From an uncultured Oscillospiraceae bacterium (GTDB lineage Bacteria > Bacillota > Clostridia > Oscillospirales > Acutalibacteraceae), in NCBI GenBank assembly GCA_949283785.1, contig CASDTR010000033.1, positions 1 through 59,695 on the forward strand: a stretch of 59,695 nucleotides of DNA, in the 5' to 3' direction. This document shows, piece by piece, positions 1-9,132 of this stretch. How positions within the stretch are numbered: position 1 is the stretch's first letter; each line of letters opens with the position of its first letter. A program made the position numbers and the translations under genes. Under the pieces are notes generated by a model. The model was given only the letters and a program-made list of their open reading frames with translations. It made no database searches and was not told the origin of the DNA.

Positions 1-232
1 GAGACGGGGGTTAGTGCCGAATTTGCGCTCGCGGGCACTTATAGTTATTTTTACCGTCACCGGGTGCGCGTCATGCGTGCAGGCTCAGCCTGCTTTACAT
101 AAGGGAGACGGGGGTTAGTGCCGAATTTGCGCTCGCGGGCACTTATAGTTATTTTTACCGTCACCGGGTGCGCGTCATGCGTGCAGGCTCAGCCTGCTTT
201 ACACAAGGGAGACAGGGGTGTGTGCCGAATTT
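1..232. repeat. 104-bp tandem repeat, two full copies plus a degenerate third
   Basis: Bases 1-104 and 105-208 are almost identical, and a third, diverged copy begins at 209 and fades near 232. The array probably continues left of the window. Each unit contains a perfect hairpin with arms GCAGGC/GCCTGC around a three-base TCA loop (79-93 and 183-197) and a GTGCC...GGGCAC pair. Read on the minus strand, the unit resembles elements at 22129-22290 and 51505-51640, so it belongs to a dispersed family. No open reading frame explains it. Confidence 0.85.
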
Positions 233-260
233 TAGTTTTCGGCGGCTGAAAAGATAAAAT

Positions 261-908
261 TCACTTTTTTATTCTGCGGCAGAAGAGATAAAAGAAAACG
301 GCGGAGAGAACCGTTACGGCAAGTCCCGCAAAAAACCATACCGTAACGGCTTCAAGGCTTTTTTCAAAGCTTATTCCCGCAAAATACGGTACTGTCGTTC
401 CGAAAAGCCCAAAAGATATTCCGACATAGGAGCCGGCAGGAATGGTGAGAAAATAATATATTTCCGATAAAATCACACAGGCAATTCCGACAAAGCCCAC
501 CGCCATGCGCTTCCCGCAGGATTTAAAATCATAGAAAACCGCGGCTATAAAGGCTGCCGCGCCCAAGGCTCCGAAGGGCTGAGCCAGAACGCTGAAGCCG
601 TCTATGGCGTTAATCCCCTCATAGCCGAACCACGGGCGGGTCATAAGGAGAAACAGCAAAGCCACAAGGGCAAAAAGCAGAAGCTGATTCTTGCGGTAAT
701 CGGTTATCTTTTTTGAAAAATCAAGAAAGCTTTTTGTGTCCGATTCGGCTTCCGCCTCCGATTCCTCATTTTTGTATTCGCTGTAAAACTTTCTGCATGA
801 GCCGCAAAGGGAAAGGTGCTCGTCTACGCTCTCTCTGCTTTTTCCGCTGAGAGCGCCGTCCATATAAAGAGTTACCACATCCTTTACAATACTGCATTCA
901 TATTTCAT
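261..908 (-). CDS. Zinc-finger anti-sigma factor, multi-pass membrane protein
   Basis: Probable anti-sigma factor that holds the ECF sigma factor encoded just upstream at the membrane. The first 40 residues carry a ZAS-type zinc-binding pattern: Cys5, His31, Cys35, Cys38 (H-x3-C-x2-C). About five hydrophobic segments follow (near residues 75-95, 108-128, 133-155, 160-178 and 190-212). The ATG at 906-908 overlaps the sigma gene by 11 nt, implying translational coupling. The inducing signal cannot be read from sequence. Role as sigma partner is inferred from the motif and gene order. Confidence 0.8.
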   Translation of the reverse strand: MKYECSIVKDVVTLYMDGALSGKSRESVDEHLSLCGSCRKFYSEYKNEESEAEAESDTKSFLDFSKKITDYRKNQLLLFALVALLFLLMTRPWFGYEGINAIDGFSVLAQPFGALGAAAFIAAVFYDFKSCGKRMAVGFVGIACVILSEIYYFLTIPAGSYVGISFGLFGTTVPYFAGISFEKSLEAVTVWFFAGLAVTVLSAVFFYLFCRRIKK

Positions 909-1410
909 ATCCGTATTCCTCCTTTAATCTTCTGCGAAGTATCTCCTTGCCTCTGAAAAAAATTACCTTTGCGGAATTTTCCTTTATGGAAAGCAGCTTT
1001 CCTATCTGGGCGTAGGGCATATCGGAATAAATTCGGTAAATCATCACGTCACGCATTTTCGGTTCCATGGACTCAATGATTTTTCTCCCGTGAAAAAGCA
1101 CCTGTCTTTTCGCCGCTTCGTCCAAAGGCGAGAGGGAGCGCCCGTCGGCGGTATCTCCGCTTATTTCTTCAAGGGACAGCGCCGCTTTCCTTTTGTCCCT
1201 GAGAAACATATAAAATCTGTTTTTAGCAATTGCGATAAGCCATGTTTCAGGCTTGCAGCTGCCTTTAAAATCGCCTATGGCAAGGTAGGCGTTGCAAAAC
1301 GTATCCTGCGTCAGCTCTGCGGCAATGTCTTCGTGATAATCGGTCAATTTCAGAAGGAAACCGTAAACCGTACCGTAGTAACAGGAAAAAAGCTTTTCAA
1401 AATCCTCCAC
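898..1410 (-). CDS. ECF-type RNA polymerase sigma factor
   Basis: A 170-residue sigma-70 family protein of the extracytoplasmic-function type. Region 2 is recognisable near residues 4-75 (the stretch ending in ETWLIAIAKNRFYMFLRDK). Region 4, with its helix-turn-helix (YAQIGKLLSIKENSAKVIFF), lies near residues 128-160. The start is a GTG at 1408-1410 preceded by GGAGGAGTAAG. It overlaps the downstream anti-sigma gene by 11 nt, the usual arrangement for an ECF sigma and its inhibitor. ECF factors commonly activate their own operon, but no target promoter is identified here. Confidence 0.85.
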   Translation of the reverse strand: MEDFEKLFSCYYGTVYGFLLKLTDYHEDIAAELTQDTFCNAYLAIGDFKGSCKPETWLIAIAKNRFYMFLRDKRKAALSLEEISGDTADGRSLSPLDEAAKRQVLFHGRKIIESMEPKMRDVMIYRIYSDMPYAQIGKLLSIKENSAKVIFFRGKEILRRRLKEEYGYEI

Positions 1411-1470
1411 CTTACTCCTCCTTTCCGGCGCCTCATAAGGTTAGTTGCGTTTTTACGGGAAAAGTTACAT

Positions 1471-1509
1471 AAAAAATAAAGCCGCTCTATTCTCTTCAGA
1501 AAAGAGCGG
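1471..1509 (-). terminator. Intrinsic terminator after rnmV
   Basis: On the minus strand, CCGCTCT and AGAGCGG form a 7-bp stem (1503-1509 with 1482-1488) followed by CTTTATTTTTT. The 5' arm lies inside the last codons of the rnmV-like gene. It marks the end of the alaS-to-rnmV gene row. Confidence 0.7.
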
Positions 1510-2089
1510 ATATAAGTGTTTTATATTCCTCGTAGCTCATTGTAATATTTAAAATTTTAATCAGGGATGAAGTGGAAATCCTTTCGGGGAGCATGAGCTT
1601 TTCGGTAAGCTTCCTGCGCTTTTCGGAGCTGTCCGTTCCCCCTGAAAGCCCGTCCTCATAAAGGTCGTATGGTGTTATCTGCTGTCCCTCGGGAGTTTTC
1701 ACCTTAGATTCCCCCGTCTTTATTCCGCTTCTCTCGAGAGCTTTTATGAGCACCTCGTTATCTATGCCTTCAACGCCCAGCTTTCCCTCCTTTGACGGAT
1801 GCTCCTTGCGCCGTTCCTTGCCGAAAATATCGGGTGTATAGACATGGGTTATCCTTTCCGGCTTTACCATTCCCGAAATAAATGAGCGGATTTTAAAGCC
1901 TGCGGAGTCGCTGTCGGTCATTACCACAATCCCGCGCTTTTCGGCAAGAAGCCTTATTAGAGCCTGTTTTTCCTTATCCTTGAAAATTGAAAATCCGTTT
2001 GTCTCGATGATTACTGTATCTAAAATTGAGGAAAGGCGGATTTTATCGTACTTTCCCTCAACAATTACAGCCTGATCTATTTTAATCAT
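1496..2089 (-). CDS. rnmV: Ribonuclease M5 (Toprim domain)
   Basis: Likely the 5S rRNA maturation nuclease RNase M5. The N-terminal half is a Toprim domain: AVIVEGKYD near residues 7-15 supplies the conserved Glu, and VVMTDSDSAGFKIR near residues 55-68 supplies the DxD. The C-terminal half matches the small helical domain found after Toprim in this family, and 197 residues is a normal length. The ATG overlaps the holA stop by 4 nt, so it is co-translated with holA. A Toprim protein of another kind is possible, but length and layout fit RNase M5. Confidence 0.82.
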   Translation of the reverse strand: MIKIDQAVIVEGKYDKIRLSSILDTVIIETNGFSIFKDKEKQALIRLLAEKRGIVVMTDSDSAGFKIRSFISGMVKPERITHVYTPDIFGKERRKEHPSKEGKLGVEGIDNEVLIKALERSGIKTGESKVKTPEGQQITPYDLYEDGLSGGTDSSEKRRKLTEKLMLPERISTSSLIKILNITMSYEEYKTLISALF

Positions 2090-3132
2090 ACCTTTTCGCC
2101 TCCTGCGGCAAGGAGAAGCTTAACCACCGTCTCTTCAAGGGCAAGGCGGTTATCGGTGCGGCTGCTCTTTAAAAGGGCGTCGCAGTCCCAGAGAATATCG
2201 AGGCATCGTCTGAGAGCCTCGTCCGAAAGGGACGCGGAATCCCTTGCGGCGTTGCGGAGCCTGAACTCCCTGCCCTTGTAGCCGTAATAATTTGCAACAT
2301 CCGCAGGCTGCTGACCTGCGTTTTTAGCTGCACGCACACGGTACATATCGCAATAGCTGCCGATTATCGCGCCTAAAATCATGACCGGTTCGGTCTTTTG
2401 AGAAAAAAGAAGGTTCAGAACGGAAAAGGCTTTCTCGCTTTTTCCCGCCGAAATGGCCTTTACTAAATCGAATACCGAGGCCTCAACGGATTTTACGGCG
2501 ATCTCGTCGATTTTGTTCCTTGTTATCTCTCCGCTCTGAGCGTAAAAGCACAGCTTTTCCGTTTCGCTGAAAAGGGTGTTCATATCCCCGCCCGTAAGAC
2601 CCGCAAGGTATGCAGCGTCGGCGTCGGAAATTTCGCAGCCCTGCTTTTTCGCCATGCGCTTAACGAGAGAGGCAAGCTGGCTTTGACTCATTTTGGTCGC
2701 CTCGAAAACCTCTGCGCAGTCGGTAAATTTCTTTATTATGTTTTTCCACTTTGCCGACTTTTTTTCGTCGTTATCGGCGCTGTACCAGAATATCAGCACA
2801 CAGGTTTCCGGAACGTCCTTTATTATCTCGTAGATTTTATCCATTTCCTTTTGCCCCAGCGACGCAAGGTCCATATCCTTTACGCTTATGCATACGCGCT
2901 CTGCCATCATGGGCATTATCTCCGCCTTTTCAAAAATCTCATCGGGCGTGGTCTTTTCTCCGTCCAGAAGATGCAGATTAAAGGCCTCCATACCCTTGGT
3001 AACGGCGCCTTCAGCTATTTTTGAAGCATAGTGCTTTACGAGATAGCTCTCTTCACCATAGAGAAAATAGAGCGTGGAAAAGTCTTTATTTTTTATCTGT
3101 TCTTTAAGTTTCTGCTCTGTTATTTTAGCCAT
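2086..3132 (-). CDS. holA: DNA polymerase III delta subunit
   Basis: Clamp-loader delta subunit, which opens the beta sliding clamp. The 348-residue length and the delta-type N-terminus (STLYFLYGEESYLVKHYASKI) match the family, followed by a RecQ-like AAA+ lid region and a helical C-terminal collar domain (VSLSDEALRRCLDILWDCDALLKSS-like text near the end). Delta lacks a functional Walker A, as here. It starts directly after the comEC stop and overlaps rnmV by 4 nt. comEC-holA is a common Firmicutes pair. Confidence 0.92.
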   Translation of the reverse strand: MAKITEQKLKEQIKNKDFSTLYFLYGEESYLVKHYASKIAEGAVTKGMEAFNLHLLDGEKTTPDEIFEKAEIMPMMAERVCISVKDMDLASLGQKEMDKIYEIIKDVPETCVLIFWYSADNDEKKSAKWKNIIKKFTDCAEVFEATKMSQSQLASLVKRMAKKQGCEISDADAAYLAGLTGGDMNTLFSETEKLCFYAQSGEITRNKIDEIAVKSVEASVFDLVKAISAGKSEKAFSVLNLLFSQKTEPVMILGAIIGSYCDMYRVRAAKNAGQQPADVANYYGYKGREFRLRNAARDSASLSDEALRRCLDILWDCDALLKSSRTDNRLALEETVVKLLLAAGGEKV

Positions 3133-5319
3133 TTAAACGCTCCTCCTTATACGGAAGCTTCCGTCCTCCCGCGCAAAAACCGTGATGCTGCCCATTTCCG
3201 CAGTCACCGCTTTATTCCCCGCTGCGGAATATATTTTACCTTTGTTTTCATCAAAGTAATCCCTGTCACAGGTTACTATTATATATGAAAATCCGAATTT
3301 TTCATAGTCCGAAGGAGGCTTTTCAGAACAGATAAGCAGATTATATTCCTTGTCTCCTTTGGGAAGCGACGAAATTTTCTCTTCGCTGTCATAACAGATA
3401 AGCGCCCTAAAATCATCATAGGTTATCACTGTAAAAGAGGAATAAAACTCCGCCTTGACTTTTTCGGAAAATTCGATACATTTTCCGCTGCTCTCAATAT
3501 TGAGCACATCCCCTTTCCTATACAAAAGCTCGTTTTCGCCGCCGTTTATCACAACGGGAATATCATACTCAGACGCTATGCTTTCGGCGCTCGAAAGATT
3601 GTCGAATTTTGTCAAGACAAGAGCGTTTATCTTTTCCGTACCCGCAGAGGAAAGAGCTTTATCAATGCTCGTTTCGGCGTTGTATCCGCTTCCCGTACCA
3701 AAGATAACGGCGCTCTTTCCGTCGGAGAGCACGACGCAGGGATTTTCTCCGCTGTCGCAGACAATTACCTCAAGGGTGTTCGCCTTTAAAAGGATTTCCG
3801 AAAACTCGGTGCATATCGCAAAGAGCAAACACAGGGACAGCGTAAGCGGCAAAGCTCTGCGGTAATTTTTAAACATAAAAGCAACCGCCAGAAGCAACAT
3901 GATACCCGCGCAGATAACTGCGGCGTTTTCACCGCTTATTCTGAAATGGGAAAATGCAAAGTCGCCGAGCCACAGGCAGAAATTAATGATAAAATTATTG
4001 ATTAAGCCGCACAGAAGGAAAAGAGGCTTTGTTATAAAGAAGAAAATGGGATGAGACGGAAAAATCGCCCCCAGACCTCCGCTTACCATGGAGACCGCGC
4101 TGAGATAGGGGACTATAAGATTTGCAAAGGGAGAAACTGCCGAAATTTCCCCGAAGGTAACGGCGGAGACGGGAAAGGTAAAAATCGACGCGCTCAGTGA
4201 CACTCCGCCCGCCGTCAGAAGCCATTTAAGGGCTCTGCCCGCAGATCCCTTCACCTTTTCCTGCACATTCTGCGCAAAAAGCGCAATGGGTTCATAGCAT
4301 ACGAGAATACCGAAGGTAGCGGAAAACGATAAAAGAAAGCTCAACTCAAGGCAAGTGTACGGATTTATCAGGCATAAAATCATCGCCGCCAAACCAAGAG
4401 AGTTGACCCCGTCTGCTTTTCTGCCGAGGTTTTGCCCCCCAAGGAAAATCAAAGTCATCACGCCCGCTCTGAAAACCGAGGAGGTAAAACCCGTAAGTGA
4501 CATAAAGAACACAATGAAAAGGACTGAAAAACCACGCATCAGAATTCTCAGGCTGTTACGTTTAAATTTTATGTAAGAAAACAAGCCTACCCATATTGAA
4601 AGATGCAGACCCGAAACCGCGAAGAGATGGGAAAGTCCGACATGGCGGAAGCTGTCGTTTATTTCATCGGAAACCCCCGTCTTTTCTCCCAAAAACATTC
4701 CTTTGAGAAGCTCGCCTTCATCTCCCGGAAGGGCATAGGAAATATTAGAAAGAAGATATCTTTTGACTTTATACATGAGAAGGCTCACTGAAAAGCCGTC
4801 TCCGCCTTCGACTTTGCCGTCGTCGCCCATATATCCGCCTATGAAAACACCGTCCGCTTTATTTTTGCCGCTGCTGTCCGTAAGGAGATACGGCGTCACC
4901 GTACAGATAACTTTATCGCCCGGTTCGGCATTCTGGGAACTGCTTGAGGAAAGCCTTATTTTGACATGCTGCTCTTTTCCGTTGACTTTTTCCGTTTTGA
5001 TGACCATGTAATACTGTCCGTAGGACCTGTACGGCGCGGAGATCACTTTTCCTTCGGCCGTTACTTCCTTTCCGCAAAGGTCTGCGGCGGGCTGATAAAA
5101 CACCCAGTCATAAAAGGTCAGCCATATAAATGAGCAGATTACGGCAACAAGACAGGCCGCAGTCACGCTGCGGTTTTCACGGTTTTTGAGAAGCGGGCAT
5201 AAAACAAGACCGATAGCTGCAGAAATTGCGGTGACTATTGCAACCCCCGTCCCCAGCAGCAAAAACGCAGCTAAGGAGAGGACTGCGCAGACACCTGTTA
5301 CAGCCATCGGTCGTTTCAT
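3133..5319 (-). CDS. comEC: ComEC/Rec2-family DNA uptake channel with degenerate C-terminal domain
   Basis: Polytopic membrane protein related to ComEC, the channel that passes single-stranded DNA into competent cells. It has N-terminal hydrophobic helices, an OB-like extracytoplasmic segment (about residues 75-170) and the competence domain with the hallmark RHVGLSHLFAVSGLHLSI near residue 225. The C-terminal metallo-beta-lactamase-like part (after about residue 510) lacks the usual Asp-Gly-Gly and HxHxDH metal motifs: the expected histidine site reads LTKFDNLSSAES. The channel may be intact while the nuclease-like domain is not catalytic. Whether the cell is competent is unknown, as no other com gene is in view. 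Confidence 0.88.
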   Translation of the reverse strand: MKRPMAVTGVCAVLSLAAFLLLGTGVAIVTAISAAIGLVLCPLLKNRENRSVTAACLVAVICSFIWLTFYDWVFYQPAADLCGKEVTAEGKVISAPYRSYGQYYMVIKTEKVNGKEQHVKIRLSSSSSQNAEPGDKVICTVTPYLLTDSSGKNKADGVFIGGYMGDDGKVEGGDGFSVSLLMYKVKRYLLSNISYALPGDEGELLKGMFLGEKTGVSDEINDSFRHVGLSHLFAVSGLHLSIWVGLFSYIKFKRNSLRILMRGFSVLFIVFFMSLTGFTSSVFRAGVMTLIFLGGQNLGRKADGVNSLGLAAMILCLINPYTCLELSFLLSFSATFGILVCYEPIALFAQNVQEKVKGSAGRALKWLLTAGGVSLSASIFTFPVSAVTFGEISAVSPFANLIVPYLSAVSMVSGGLGAIFPSHPIFFFITKPLFLLCGLINNFIINFCLWLGDFAFSHFRISGENAAVICAGIMLLLAVAFMFKNYRRALPLTLSLCLLFAICTEFSEILLKANTLEVIVCDSGENPCVVLSDGKSAVIFGTGSGYNAETSIDKALSSAGTEKINALVLTKFDNLSSAESIASEYDIPVVINGGENELLYRKGDVLNIESSGKCIEFSEKVKAEFYSSFTVITYDDFRALICYDSEEKISSLPKGDKEYNLLICSEKPPSDYEKFGFSYIIVTCDRDYFDENKGKIYSAAGNKAVTAEMGSITVFAREDGSFRIRRSV

Positions 5320-5340
5320 AAAATCAGCTCCGTTACGGTA

Positions 5341-5880
5341 TTATTTAAAAAACAGAGGAAGCTTTTCGAGATAAATAATATCGTCACGGTCGGCGGCATC
5401 GCCCTCTGCCAGAATGGCGGCCATACCCACAACGTTTACGTCAAACCTTTCAAGAAGGGTGAGAGCCGCTTTGAGGGATTCACCCGTACTGATAACGTCG
5501 TCAAGGACAAGGACTCTCTTGCCTCTCATCTGCTCGCCCTCTGCGCTGTCAAGGTAAGCAGTCTGAACAGCGGCAGTTGTAATTGAATGGACGTTAACGC
5601 ACACAGGCTCTTTCATATAGAGCTTTGCACCTTTGCGGATTATGAAATACTTCTTTCCGCTCTGTCTTGCCATTTCATAGGCAAGGGGTATGCCCTTTGC
5701 TTCGGGAGTTACTATGTAATCGAACTCGGGGCATTTTTTAAGAAGCTCCTTGACGGCAGCCACTGTTATTTCAACGTCGCCGAAAATAACGAATGCAGCT
5801 ATATCAAGCTTATCGTTAACGGCGCAGATAGGCAGTTCTCTTTCGAGCCCTGCTATTTTCATCTTATAAACTTCAGACAT
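5341..5880 (-). CDS. Purine-type phosphoribosyltransferase
   Basis: Type I phosphoribosyltransferase of 179 residues. The PRPP-binding loop VLVLDDVISTGES lies near residues 124-136. The N-terminal residues and the length resemble adenine or xanthine phosphoribosyltransferases, which salvage bases with PRPP. The substrate cannot be fixed from sequence. It starts at an ATG with GGAGGAG seven or so bases upstream and is 12 nt from the HIT gene, within the alaS-comEC row. Other options are an orotate phosphoribosyltransferase-like or regulatory PRTase. Confidence 0.8.
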   Translation of the reverse strand: MSEVYKMKIAGLERELPICAVNDKLDIAAFVIFGDVEITVAAVKELLKKCPEFDYIVTPEAKGIPLAYEMARQSGKKYFIIRKGAKLYMKEPVCVNVHSITTAAVQTAYLDSAEGEQMRGKRVLVLDDVISTGESLKAALTLLERFDVNVVGMAAILAEGDAADRDDIIYLEKLPLFFK

Positions 5881-5892
5881 TTTAACTCCTCC

Positions 5893-6231
5893 TCAGCCTG
5901 CGGGCCATGTAAACTCACGGCCTGCCATCATGTGGAAATGAATGTGCATAACAGTCTGGCCCGCCTTCTCGCCGCAGTTATTGACAATTCTGAAGCCGTC
6001 CTTTAAATCCATTTCCTTTGCAATCTTTGCCGCAGCTTCAAAAACCTTGGCAATAAGGAAGCTGTTTTCGGCGGTTATCTCGGCCGCCGATGCGATATGC
6101 TCCTTAGGTACAATAAGGACGTGTACGGGCGCCTGGGGCTCAAGGTCCTTAAAAGCCACTACCCACTCATCCTCATAGACCTTTGACGACGGGATATCGC
6201 CGCTGATGATTTTACAGAAAACACAGTCCAT
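5893..6231 (-). CDS. HIT-family (HINT-type) nucleotide hydrolase
   Basis: Histidine triad protein of 112 residues. The catalytic triad HxHxH is His96-Ile-His98-Phe-His100, just before the C-terminus. The N-terminal CVFCKIISGDIP is typical of the HINT branch, with two cysteines of a possible metal site. These enzymes split purine phosphoramidates or aminoacyl-AMP adducts. Sitting directly behind alaS, it might clear stray aminoacyl-adenylates, but that is inference. Confidence 0.9.
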   Translation of the reverse strand: MDCVFCKIISGDIPSSKVYEDEWVVAFKDLEPQAPVHVLIVPKEHIASAAEITAENSFLIAKVFEAAAKIAKEMDLKDGFRIVNNCGEKAGQTVMHIHFHMMAGREFTWPAG

Positions 6232-6245
6232 TTTCTTCGCTCCTT

Positions 6246-8873
6246 TTATGAAAGTAATTTTTCGACAGTATTGAGAGCTTCATCTATCTTTGAGGGATCC
6301 TTGCCGCCTGCCATTGCGCTGTCGGGCTTTCCGCCGCCTGAGCCCCCGCAGGCCTTTGCAGCTTCACGGACAATATTGCCTGCATGAGCGCCTTTATTGA
6401 CGGCAGCCTTTGAACATGCTGCAGCAAGACTGACTGTGCCCTTTGCCTTCTGTTCGCTTGCAAGAATTATTACAACTGCCTCGTAGCTGTTCTTTGCGCT
6501 GTCGCACATTCTGCGAAGTGCATCGGGAGCAGCATCGGGAACATTTGCGGCAATGAGTTTATATTCGCCCACTGTTTTATAGTTTTCGAGAAGACGTTTT
6601 GTATTAAGCTCTGCCTTTTCATTTTCAAGAGCTGCAACTTTCTTCTCAGCTGCCTTTACTTCTTCTGAAACCTGACGACAGCGTCTTGCAAGATCTGCGG
6701 GATTGCCGAGCTTGAGAGCAGCACAGCTTTCGTTTATAAGATTAAGGTTCTTTTCAATGAATTCGAGTACGCCCGCTCCCGTAACGGCCTGTATTCTTCT
6801 GACGCCCGAAGCAACTGAGGATTCGGAAATGATTTTGAAAAGTCCCAGCTTTGAGGTGTTGTCAACATGAGTACCGCCGCAGAGCTCTACGGAGAAATCG
6901 CCTGCTTCAACAACTCTTACAACATCGCCGTACTTTTCGCCGAACAGAGCCATTGCGCCCTTTTTCTTTGCCTCGTCAATGGGCATCTCGGTTGTGGTAA
7001 CAGTTAAAGCTGAAAGAATCTTTTCGTTTACAAGAGCTTCAACACTCTTTAATTCCTCAGGAGTAAGGGCTGAGAAGTGTGAGAAGTCAAAACGTACTTC
7101 AGCGCTGTTAACAAGCTGACCGGCCTGCTCAACGTGGCTGCCGAGAACCTTACGAAGAGCTGCCTGTAAAAGGTGAGCAGCAGTATGGTTTCTCATTGTG
7201 GCAAAGCGCTTTTCTTTATCAACTTCGAAAGAAGCTGTTTCGCCTGCCTTAACTGTACCGCTTACAAGACGGCAGGAGTGTACAAATACGCCGCCTGCGT
7301 TCTTGGAAGTTGAAAGGACTTCGGCAGTAAAGCTGTCATTTTTAATAACGCCTGCATCTCCTGCCTGTCCGCCGCTTTCACCGTAGAAAGGTGTCTTATC
7401 TGCAATAAGAGCAAATTCTTCCTCGCCGTCATAGCTTTCGGTTCTTTCGCCGTTTATCACAACACCGATGATTTTGCCTTCGCCCTCCGTTGCGCCGTAA
7501 CCCGTGAACTTCGTCGCCTCAAAATCGGCTCCCGCGTCTCCTGCGGCTTTCCATGCGTCGGCGCCTGCATCCTTTCTGGCGTTTCTCGCCTGGATTCTCT
7601 GCTGTGACATAAGCTGAGTAAAGCCTTCTTCGTCAACATGAAGTCCCTTTTCCTCTGCAATTTCCTTTGTAAGGTCAAGGGGGAAACCATATGTGTCGTA
7701 AAGTCTGAAAGCATCCTTGCCGCTGATTGTCTTTGAATCGCCGCTCTTAGCGATAACTTCTTCAAGAAGCTGAAGACCTGTATCAATTGTACGGCTGAAG
7801 TTTTCTTCCTCGTTGCTGATAACCTTTGTTATGAAGTCAACTTTCTCTGCAAGAGCGGGATATGCGTTCTTGTTGTTTTCTATAACTGTTTTTGCGACAT
7901 CTGCAAGGAAAGGATGGTCAATTCCCAAAAGTCTGCCATGACGTGCAGCTCTTCTGAGAAGACGGCGAAGAACATAGCCTCTGCCCTCGTTTGAGGGAAG
8001 CACGCCGTCACCCACCATAAAGGTAGTGCTGCGGATATGGTCGGTGATAACGCGAAGGGAAATGTCGTCCTTTTCGTTTTCGTGATATTTTTTATTTGCG
8101 ATTCTCGCGATGTGGGACATGATGTTCTGCATGGTGTCGATTTCAAAGATGTTGTTTACATCCTGAACAATGCAGGCAAGTCTTTCCAGTCCCATTCCCG
8201 TATCAATATTCGGATGGGCAAGACGAGTGTAATTGCCGTTGCCGTCATTGTCAAACTGAGTGAAAACAAGGTTCCAGAACTCCGTAAAGCGGTCACACTC
8301 ACAGCCCACCTTACAGTCGGGCTTTCCGCAGCCGTACTTTTCGCCTCTGTCAAAGTGAAGCTCCGAGCAAGGACCGCAGGGGCCTGAGCCGTGCTCCCAA
8401 AAGTTATCTGCTTTACCCATTCTGACTATTCTGTCGGGAGAAACGCCTACTTCCTTTGTCCAAATATCGAAAGCCTCGTCGTCATCTTCGTAAATTGTCA
8501 CCCAAAGCTTATCAACGGGCATTTCTATAACCTTTGTGCAGAACTCCCATGCCCATTTTGTAGCCTCATGTTTAAAATAATCTCCAAAAGAGAAATTGCC
8601 GAGCATCTCAAAATATGTTCCGTGACGTGCAGTTTTACCTACGTTTTCAATATCGGGAGTACGGATACACTTCTGGCAGGTTGTAACTCTCTTTCTGGGA
8701 GGAGTAACCTCGCCTGTAAAATACTTTTTCATAGGAGCCATACCTGAGTTTACCAGAAGAAGGCTCTTGTCGCCCTGGGGTACAAGGGAAAAGCTGTCAA
8801 GGCGGAGATGTCCTTTGCTTTCAAAGAAGCTCAGATATTTCTCTCTGAGCTCGTTAAGTCCCATCCACTTCAT
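6246..8873 (-). CDS. alaS: Alanyl-tRNA synthetase
   Basis: Charges tRNA-Ala with alanine. The 875-residue protein has the full bacterial layout: class II catalytic domain (motif GHLRLDSFSLVPQGDKSLL near residue 20, GTYFEMLGNFSFGDYFK near residue 85), tRNA-binding middle, editing domain with zinc-site motifs RNHTAAHLL and ELCGGTHVDNT (about residues 560-670), and a C-terminal DHHA1-like region rich in Gly-Gly (GGSGGGKPDSAMAGGKD). ATG at 8871-8873 follows AAAGGA. A T-box leader precedes it, so expression should rise when tRNA-Ala is uncharged. Confidence 0.98.
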   Translation of the reverse strand: MKWMGLNELREKYLSFFESKGHLRLDSFSLVPQGDKSLLLVNSGMAPMKKYFTGEVTPPRKRVTTCQKCIRTPDIENVGKTARHGTYFEMLGNFSFGDYFKHEATKWAWEFCTKVIEMPVDKLWVTIYEDDDEAFDIWTKEVGVSPDRIVRMGKADNFWEHGSGPCGPCSELHFDRGEKYGCGKPDCKVGCECDRFTEFWNLVFTQFDNDGNGNYTRLAHPNIDTGMGLERLACIVQDVNNIFEIDTMQNIMSHIARIANKKYHENEKDDISLRVITDHIRSTTFMVGDGVLPSNEGRGYVLRRLLRRAARHGRLLGIDHPFLADVAKTVIENNKNAYPALAEKVDFITKVISNEEENFSRTIDTGLQLLEEVIAKSGDSKTISGKDAFRLYDTYGFPLDLTKEIAEEKGLHVDEEGFTQLMSQQRIQARNARKDAGADAWKAAGDAGADFEATKFTGYGATEGEGKIIGVVINGERTESYDGEEEFALIADKTPFYGESGGQAGDAGVIKNDSFTAEVLSTSKNAGGVFVHSCRLVSGTVKAGETASFEVDKEKRFATMRNHTAAHLLQAALRKVLGSHVEQAGQLVNSAEVRFDFSHFSALTPEELKSVEALVNEKILSALTVTTTEMPIDEAKKKGAMALFGEKYGDVVRVVEAGDFSVELCGGTHVDNTSKLGLFKIISESSVASGVRRIQAVTGAGVLEFIEKNLNLINESCAALKLGNPADLARRCRQVSEEVKAAEKKVAALENEKAELNTKRLLENYKTVGEYKLIAANVPDAAPDALRRMCDSAKNSYEAVVIILASEQKAKGTVSLAAACSKAAVNKGAHAGNIVREAAKACGGSGGGKPDSAMAGGKDPSKIDEALNTVEKLLS

Positions 8874-8894
8874 CTTTTATCAAATCCTTTACAA

Positions 8895-9125
8895 AAAAAT
8901 ATAATGCCTCCTGTACAATAAGGGACGGTTAAACCGCGGTACCACCCTAATTGTGCAAAAAGCACCACCTTAATTTCTCTTTAACGCAGAAGCTACGCCG
9001 TATTCTTCACACGGTGCTCGGGAACGGCCCACGAAGAAAGCCCATAAAAGCCCTTGCAGCCGTGGAGCTCTCTCTCTGTAAAAAGCTTTTTCTTCGATGT
9101 TTTCCTTCAAAGCATTTGAAAATAT
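8895..9125 (-). promoter_or_regulatory. T-box leader upstream of alaS
   Basis: The minus strand carries the T-box signature AGGGTGGTACCGCGG (8934-8948). It is followed by ACCGTCCCT, which can pair back to form the antiterminator. Upstream lie stem I-like elements, including AGAGAGAG and GAAGAATACGG segments. T-box leaders bind uncharged cognate tRNA and let transcription proceed. The specifier triplet should be an alanine codon: GCG and GCU both occur in the 3' strand of the proposed stem I, but I could not settle which is used. A competing stem (GUCCCU with AGGAGGC) followed by a T-rich run suggests transcription attenuation. Confidence 0.88.
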
Positions 9126-9132
9126 TAAGTTA

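Noticed and set aside
1-232. CRISPR array
   Set aside because: The 104-bp units are contiguous with no unique spacers, and no cas gene is present.
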